64,000 nucleotides of DNA from Cryptomeria japonica (Eukaryota > Streptophyta > Pinopsida > Cupressales > Cupressaceae). The notes under the pieces were generated by a model. That model did not search any database. It was not told the DNA's origin and worked only from the letters and a program-made list of their open reading frames with translations. Position numbers and translations under genes: made by a program. This document shows positions 56,880-64,000 of this stretch, piece after piece (position 1 is the stretch's first letter; each line of letters opens with the position of its first letter). Where the stretch lies: positions 576,275,752 through 576,339,751 of the forward strand of contig NC_081405.1 in NCBI RefSeq assembly GCF_030272615.1, given 5' to 3'.

Positions 56880-58660
56880 CTCAAACAATTACATAATAGC
56901 CATTAGACAAAATAAATGGACCTCATGAGCAATGAGACTACCAAAAACTAGAGACTTAACAAAATAAAATAGATCAGCAATGAAAAAAAAAGATACAAGG
57001 ATTGGGACAAGATCAAAAAACACAAATAAATAAGATGTTGGTTTCCAAAAAGACTCAAGCCCTTCACTACCTACCACTCCTTATTGAGTAGATTGATCTT
57101 GTATATCTCCTTTATTGCAAAGACCTCCTAATGGGGAGGAGAATCTAAAGTAACATTAACATTATTTTTTTGGGAAAAAATGAGTATAATCAACCACCAT
57201 ATTATCTTTTTCGCACCGAACTTTCTTCTGATCTAACTCCAACTACTAAACTTCCATAACTACCATCATTTTTTTTACCATTTACTTGCTAAATGTCACA
57301 ATGTCCTCCATATTTTTCACCATTTTATTAATTTTTACTTGAAAGTCAGTAAAAGTCTTCTCTATATTAGTTTTATCCTCTTCAAACACTATTTTAACCT
57401 TAATAGAATTTATCTATTTCTCCAAGATAGCCCACTTGTCTAGTTTTTGTACCAACCCCTTCATAGAAGCCCTAAAAATTATCATCAATAACTTGTAAAT
57501 GCCAATCCATAAACTTAGTATCAGCCTCAACTAGAGCCTCCAATTTTATATTCTTCATATTTGCCATATGGTGTTGTGCTACTTGACATTTTAGGCTTTT
57601 CCATGTAGTGTTGTGCGACTTGAAATTTTAGGATCTCATTTTGAAGATTATAAGAAATATATAATTTATTTAACTTTAGAGAAAAGCTCCTCACAAAGAT
57701 TACGGAAGTCATTTAATTAGGAGAATGAATTAAACAAGTTAAATTAGGGACCTTCTTCTGAGTTGGTGGCCCAAAATTTTAACACAAAAGTTTCCAGGTG
57801 ATAAATTACATGTGGGGGACCACTCAGAGGTAGTGTCATTAGACATTTCTTTCAAAAAGTCATTAACAATATCTTTTTTTATTTTCTAAGAAGTACACAT
57901 GGCCTCTAAATTCTTCATTTTGGTTCTATAGTAGAGGTTAATTTAGGAAGGCCCCTTTTTAGAGGGGGTGTCATTTTAGAAATGGTGGAGGAAGAGGGAG
58001 CCAAGTTATTAGGCTCACTAGATTGATTCAAATTCAAAACCAAGGAGGGATTAGTAATGCAAGGAAGAGAGCTTTGAGATGGGATGATATGTAAATGATA
58101 TTTATAAATCCTAAGGATAAAACACTAATAGAGATGGATACAATTATGTCTAGACTGAACCATAGACATCAACTGAATTAGGGAAAAATGAATCTAGAAA
58201 GAAAATATTATTTTCATAAAATCCCTAAACTGGTTTATCATTGGAAAGAGCTAGGAAGGAATGATTTTAAAACATTTGTCTAGGGCAAAATACCCCATTA
58301 GGACCTCTACCATGGAATTACAATCTACCTAAGGGTCTTCAAGGTTAAATCCTTTTAGTAAATGAGTGACCTTCTCAACATTATTAAGGAACTTCTTGAA
58401 ATACTCCATATACTTACCTTTGTTCTTCCTAAGGAAGGAAATCCCTTCCGTGGGAAGACCTATAGGACTTGATATAAGATCCAAAACTACATTAAAATAT
58501 AGCCCTAAAACACCGACTCTACCATTATTCCTTAAATGAGAAAACCCCCCAAAAAAGAGAAGGATCATGGTTTGACATCGGCTAATTATAGGAAGAAAAA
58601 GTCCCATTTTAAAAATTAGCCACAAAGTAAAAAATATATACTTACCAATGTCCACTTGGA
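56880..58660 (-). pseudogene. Repeat-encoded protein of unknown function, minus-strand copy
   Basis: A 108-residue open stretch (58655-58329) includes NNGRVGVLGLYFNVVLDLIS, SPIGLPTEG and YFKKFLNNVEKVTHLLKGFN. Further on, with stops and frame changes, MGYFALDKCF and INQF parallel MEYITADKTF and LNHF of the plus-strand copy at 52985-54600. A coiled-coil-like tail (near 57300-57450) and a hydrophobic stretch (57077-56889) follow. Non-functional here. The two copies point toward each other with the RING gene between them. Confidence 0.5.
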
Positions 58661-58768
58661 TTAAATTATAGGGTTTTCTAGACCATAGTTGAATAATTAA
58701 ATCAACTTAAACCATAATAGACAAATTTGGTTGAATTAAGTGAGGAAATTAAATGCAATGCTAGGCAA

Positions 58769-59215
58769 TAATTTTTTGTTTTTCCGATAAAAGGCACATG
58801 CCTGAATTATATTAATAGATGTAAAGATGGATACATAGGGAGATAATTATAGGAACATAATGAAGAAGTTAACTACAAGACCAGAGTCCAAGAAGATGAG
58901 ATCAAGAGATGATTAAAAAACTAGCCCAAAGAGATAATTACAAACATTACAGTCAAGTCTAAGTAGGAACTCCAACATCAACAGGGATTTGAAAAACTCA
59001 GATATCAACTGCCAGAGACTGGGAGTGAAAATTTACTTACCAAAACAAAGGCTAGAAGGACAAGATGTCCATGAGTGCCTAATTCTTGGTCTTGCACCAC
59101 AAAGAATAGTTCAAGCTTGTTTTCAGAGATCATCCTTGGAAGGAGCCCATCAACCTAAGAATTTCCTTCAAACAATACATAATTTCTCATGGCCCTACAA
59201 ATTCTATACATAATT
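58769..59215 (-). mobile_element. Probable 3' end of a LINE-type retroposon
   Basis: On the minus strand the segment ends TTTTATCGGAAAAACAAAAAAT, preceded by TCTATTAATATAATTCAGG. That resembles the tail of plant non-LTR elements: a pyrimidine-rich end, a short A-rich tail. No endonuclease or RT frame remains. Assignment by general resemblance only. Confidence 0.4.
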
Positions 59216-61722
59216 TTTTTTTAAATATATCTAGGTAATATTAGAGAATGGAAAGGACTTACCCAACTATGATTATAGAGGAACATATGAGAAGAACAAA
59301 CCATTAAAATAATGATATTAATGAATAATCTTCTAACATTATGGATGATGATAAATTTGTTATCGTTCATAATTTCTACACACATCATCATATTGGAGAT
59401 CATGTAGAATAGTCCAAACCTTAAATTATATAGAAAAGGGCCCAAGATGATCACTGCCAATTGAAATGTTCCCTTCTGAAATGGTGTAAGATAAGTTGTA
59501 CTAGTCAATATTTGCTAAGGTACATTTGGATATAAAATAAACTATATATTTATTTAATTATTTCTCCTATTCATGTGAATAAATGACTTGGCCTAATGTT
59601 TTCATGGTGATTCAATAAATCCCTATCATATCAACTTAAAAGTGTTGGCTATTGCATGATTTTGTATGATTACTATCTTTTATCCTTTAGACCCATGGAA
59701 ATCAGTTATTCCTAGATACTTTATTCTTATAAATTCACTATTTTCTCCATACCATTCAATTCCGTAACGACAACATAAGGATAGGAATTTCCATAGAGAA
59801 ATCAACGTATCATATTTTCTTTTCCATATTTGCTTATATTTTTTGGTGATATAATTATACATTTACAACTAAGAATTATATTGATTTTATTTAATCATTA
59901 TCTATAATTTGTATTAACAAATAAGGTATAATTCACATTTTAGGACAACTTATAATGTTGTCTTAGTTTGTGTGACTTCTTTAGAAAATATAATTTTTTT
60001 AATTAAAGGTAGATTGACTCTATATAATATTTTCTATGTAAAGGAAGAGTATAATTTTTTCATGTAGGTGAATATTCACTTGATTGGTGGTATTTTAAAC
60101 TTGTCATTAATCAACTTTTTGATTTTTTTAAAATTTAACATGATAACATGACACTATTTTATGTATTTTTTATTTTCTTTCACATGGTACTCTGATCCAC
60201 ATTTTGATTATATCAACTAAAATTGTGAGATAGATATGTATAACAAAACAGGGAAATTTTATTGGGTCAATTCTTGTTTTGTACTTGCAAGTATCCTTTT
60301 GTAGTATAAAAATTACACACTTATAATTTCACACATATACATAATGCATGTAACAATATTAACATCCGTGATAAAAATATATGTTTTGATCATAAATATT
60401 CTAACCATGTGAGTGAGAATAGTGACACATTTCCAAATTGTAGTTTAAAATTCAATATAATTCTCTTGGACTATGTAGTGCTACACATGAATATATTCAT
60501 GACATGATAGGATTCTAGGAATTTTTGAGATTCGAAACTGCATCTTCTATGTGACTCAAGTATGGTTTGTGATAACACTCAAGAAGAACAATAATAGCTC
60601 TTCTCAATCATGTGAAAAAATATAACCCTCTATCTTCCTATTTCACCCATCACTTCTTACCTTGATAAGAAAATAAATATCTCTCAAATCCAAGACATGA
60701 AAGCCCTTCAAATATTCCCTGAGCAATTGAAAAGAATTGAATCATAAGCTCTCATATTGGAAATATTGTAAGATTCCTCCATTTGTAAATCATTGTCTAT
60801 TTCAAAAGTGAGGGAAGAGAATGTTTCTAAATCTCTTCATATTTATTAATTTTTATAAAAATATATTTATATATTTTATATTACTTGACTATTTAATGTT
60901 GTTATCAAGTGTTGGTTTCCTCCAGTAGTAGGGATTCTTCTACTATATTGAGAAGTGATTTTCCTTGTCAAGATGGGTTAGTTCTGCCAAATTTTTATTT
61001 TATATACAATTTATTTATTGATATTTTACCTATCTATCCAATTTGATTAACTATGGTGGCCGAATGACCATATTGGGGGTTTGACTAATGAAAGATCCTA
61101 AAAGTATATCCAACATTTTTGTGTTGTATTCTTATGAGCATTTCCATTTAAGCCCTCGATATTTGAGAACACGCATTCTTTAAAAGGAATGGATGTTTTT
61201 AGTGTGATGATATTTTGAGCTCACTATTGTCCACACAATGCATTAAAATTCATATTTTAAGACATATCCACATAGTTATACGTTATTTCTAGTCTATACA
61301 TTTCAGTTAGGCTATAATTTCATTTATTTTGATGGAATTTATATCTCAAACTTCTCTACTCCAAACAGAAATGTAAATAAAAATTAAGGTGTGAGGTATT
61401 TCAAAATAAAAGGAAATTTATGATATCTATATAAAAATTAATTTTTTTTTCTTTATTTTCATAAGAATAAACAATATCGTTCATTTAGCAATCCAATAGA
61501 TGTTAATATGAAAAAAATTATTAGGTATCACCTTACAAAAGAATGACTAGAATTTTCTAACTTATCCTTGATGAATTGGTTTTAAAAATAATAGAGATGG
61601 CATACTAGATGCATTTCAAAAAAAAATCCTTACATATGTGTTGATTTACCATAGAGAAATTTATCATCAAATTATATATATCTTCTAGTATAACTTGTAA
61701 AAATTATTAGTATAGCCTAATA
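59216..61722. other. AT-rich interval, no supported gene
   Basis: About 2.5 kb with many stops in all frames. By position, the part next to 61723 should be the leader of the minus-strand element whose LTR is at 61736-62256, but no gag was found. Confidence 0.4.
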
Positions 61723-61735
61723 GGCTCTAATACCA
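61723..61735 (-). other. tRNA-Met-type primer site
   Basis: TGGTATTAGAGCC, one mismatch to the initiator tRNA-Met complement, directly abutting the LTR. Confidence 0.75.
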
Positions 61736-62256
61736 TGCTAGAAATTAGGATCTTAGGATACTAATCATTATAAACAAGATCATAAAATAAATGAAATTAG
61801 AATCATACATGCATAAATGTACACATTACACAGGATATACATGGGAAAACCCTTTCGAGTAAAAACCCGCATAAACCATCATTTTATTAAAACACTTACA
61901 AATATAGTCTATCATAAAATAGACTCAAACCTGGGGTCACTCTTCCAATAATTCTACATGGCCAATAATACCTCATATGCATAGTGATACAACTCACCAT
62001 AAAGCTCCAAATTCACACAACTCTCAAAAGAGAGAGAACCTCCTTAAATATAGGAGGAAGGATGACTTCATGAGTCACACCTTTTGAATAGCTCCCATTC
62101 ATAAATAATTAATAATCTAATATTTGTTACTTTATAATAATTTAAAATGGGACATGTGTATAAAGCATATAATATATAAGGTTCTCTAACATTATCTTAG
62201 AACATTATACATAGATATTATTAGGATGCAACCCCTAATAAAATTATGTTCTAACA
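61736..62256 (-). repeat. LTR flanked by both a primer site and a polypurine tract
   Basis: 521 bases with inverted ends TGCTAGAA and TTCTAACA. The left neighbour is a primer site (61723-61735) and the right neighbour is a minus-strand polypurine tract (62257-62265). A genuine solo LTR would have neither, so this LTR sits between two internal regions. It contains the AGGGTTTTCCCATG-type block common near plant LTR ends. Confidence 0.7.
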
Positions 62257-62265
62257 CTCCCCTTT
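62257..62265 (-). other. Polypurine tract next to the LTR
   Basis: The minus strand reads AAAGGGGAG immediately before TGTTAGAACA. Confidence 0.7.
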
Positions 62266-62762
62266 AATGTTAATAGGGTATCACATGTTAGTTTCCATAA
62301 AAAGAAAAAATGAAGCACCCTAGTAAATAGGTCTTCTTTGACAATGATAAACAGGGACACAAATATACACCAACATGAAGATCATGCATTCTGGACTACA
62401 TGAAAGTCATCTTGTCATAATTTATAATCCTAGTATTTTAAAAGTGATGCTATGAGGTCTTAAAAAAATATATTGGAGACGTAGTCTCCTCGAACTAGCC
62501 CCTCCCCAAGTTCATTACATAGTTCTCATAGGACTTAATACAATTCTTTCACAAGTGGAAGATTTACAAGGACAAGAACTTACAATATGCATGTAGGACC
62601 TAACCACAAATGTGCCTATAGGACTTACTAATGCCTACCTGTAGTATTTAAAATAAAGAGGACTTACAAATGCCTATTTGTAGGCTTAAAGGAATTACTA
62701 ATGCCTATATAGGTCTTGTTTCATACCTATTAGGACATATTCCTACTTGTAGGATTTAAAAC

Positions 62763-62952
62763 TAGGATTTAGCGACTAGGTGGTTTCATTCAATGCACAC
62801 TCTCCCTCAATTTCATCACCTAAGGCCTAGCATTATTTGAATTTGGAGGATACAATGCCTAAAGGTATTATGCCTATTAGGTCTCACATCTAGGATTTAG
62901 CCACTAGGTGGTGTCATGTACACACCCCCTTAATGACATCACCTAAAAGCCA
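62763..62952. repeat. Two diverged direct repeats
   Basis: Blocks starting at about 62763 and 62882 share AGGATTTAGC.ACTAGGTGGT.TCAT and a later ATCACCTAA. Spacing is about 120 bases. Confidence 0.6.
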
Positions 62953-63010
62953 ATCACTACATAGAGGATTTCAAAGTGATGACTAAAATTATGATATATA
63001 TCATGTGCCC

Positions 63011-63175
63011 ATGATCTTCAAGGTGTCTTATTATGGAATTATTTAACTTGAGTGAGATTCCCATGATCTTCAAAGTGCCTTTGTTATGGAAAAATTTTGC
63101 TTGAGTGAGGTGCCAATGATGATCTTCAAAGTTTGTTTTTTATGGAATACTTTTACTTGAGTAAGGTGCCCATGA
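63011..63175. repeat. Three-copy tandem repeat of 52-56 bases
   Basis: Copies begin at 63011, 63063 and 63119 with ATGATCTTCAA and contain TTATGGAA and CTTGAGT.AG. A partial fourth start lies at about 63171. Variable units without spacers rule out a CRISPR-like array. Confidence 0.8.
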
Positions 63176-64000
63176 TTTTGAATGTTCATTTAATCTTTAG
63201 AAATGATATTGTTTGGAAAGAGTATGATATCTTTAAGTAAGATGGTACTTCTCCATGTATCTAAATGGAACTCTTTCATAAATCTTCAAGGCCATATTGA
63301 TTCTACATGGGCTAAATTTATATTTTGCCTATCTGATTCAAAGACACATAGAAGATAGTCTTCTTATTAAAGTATTGGACCATCCATGTAATAGCACTTG
63401 CACCATGTGTTTTGAAGGAATAACCTCACCATAGAAGAAACAATATAGTTAGTAACATAGTAATAAATTAAACTTGATTTTTGGTACAAAGAAAGAACAT
63501 AATATTATGCATTTGTCATTTGCCAAATATCATACATAATATTCCTCATAAATGTAAAATAGAGTCCAATGATTGGTATCAAGGAGATCGACATGTATTT
63601 TCATGAGAATAAGCATGAATAATTATTTATCTTGTTTAAAATACAAAATAGGTATTCTACTACATATAGTAATAATCTATAAAACAATAAAAATTAAGTA
63701 TTTGGTGAGCTATCCTTTCTAGGTTGCTCCCTAGAAATTTTATAAGGGAGAGAGCCACCCATTATAAAAGGGTCCTTTACACCTAAGAAATTTAGATTCT
63801 TAAGATCATAAAAAAAGTTAGTTGAAGTGACACTCAAGGGAGAAAATAAAATGTAATAGCCAAATACATTTAAAATTTTATGTAGTTTTACTTTGAAGTA
63901 TGTAGATGTAAGGGTTTGAAATAAAATTCCTTACCTTTTTCATTCATCACGTCATCTATATATCCTTGTAAGATTGTAATTAATATGCCAATTTTAATAT

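Larger units (their letters stand above)
62266..64000 (-). mobile_element. Non-coding 3' internal region of a minus-strand element
   Basis: By position this should be the 3' internal part of the element whose 3' LTR is 61736-62256. I find no RNase H or other pol motif. It holds several repeated blocks (62763-62952 and 63011-63175). This suggests a non-coding derivative or very long decay. Confidence 0.4.

Noticed and set aside
59680-59862. 60-codon open frame on the minus strand
   Set aside because: Short, with no motif, in AT-rich sequence lacking any supporting context.
61723-61735. tRNA gene fragment
   Set aside because: Only the 3' terminal complement is present, next to an LTR; it is a primer binding site. 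The same holds for 455-467 and 35155-35166.
63011-63175. Possible CRISPR-like array
   Set aside because: Repeats are imperfect, directly adjacent and of variable length, with no unique spacers, in plant DNA.

Overview
This is nuclear DNA from a seed plant, most likely a gymnosperm (conifer-like). The background is AT-rich and almost everything recognisable is an LTR retrotransposon nested in another. Primer sites match plant initiator tRNA-Met and tRNA-Trp, the LTRs are long, and only one intact host-type gene is visible, an intronless RING-finger gene at 55745-56368 on the minus strand. No tRNA, rRNA, CRISPR or bacterial genes were seen.

Layout. Bases 1-4706 hold the end of a minus-strand element with a 4.2 kb LTR (470-4706). 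It truncates a chromovirus-type LTR at 4707-7109. A second copy of that chromovirus LTR, preceded by its polypurine tract and a chromodomain, is at 41541-48582 and is split by a Ty1/copia element (42716-47996). Between the two LTR copies lies a nest: a minus-strand two-ORF element, here called E (LTR 37762-38698; coding remnants 35988-37708 and 7123-7268), a truncated chromovirus (38699-40425), and inside E a 28.7 kb tandem array (7274-35982).

The array is the main discovery. Four LTRs (A 7274-8074, B 12961-13763, C 26353-27169, D 35169-35982) alternate with three internal regions, all on the minus strand. A 5-bp target duplication (ATGTA) occurs only at the two outer ends, and the interrupted reading of element E resumes on the other side. 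Each unit carries ORF1 (coiled coil plus four CCHC knuckles) and ORF2 (about 1000 residues, no recognisable enzyme). No protease, reverse transcriptase or integrase is present, so the family looks non-autonomous and would depend on enzymes in trans. Unit 2 contains a gag-protease-only gypsy element (14681-22511) primed by tRNA-Trp. Unit 3 contains a chimeric chromovirus fragment (31122-33610) and an internal 545-bp duplication.

Right part. 49720-51455 is a decayed gypsy pol (minus). 52985-54600 (+) and 56880-58660 (-) are inverted copies of another repeat-encoded protein family and flank the RING gene. 58769-59215 resembles a LINE 3' end. 61736-62256 is another LTR flanked on both sides by internal-region signals. 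The rest is AT-rich sequence without recognisable content.

Two patterns recur. LTRs are flanked by both a primer site and a polypurine tract, which implies tandem elements. Coding regions are decayed by in-frame stops rather than frameshifts, as expected from deamination of methylated cytosine.
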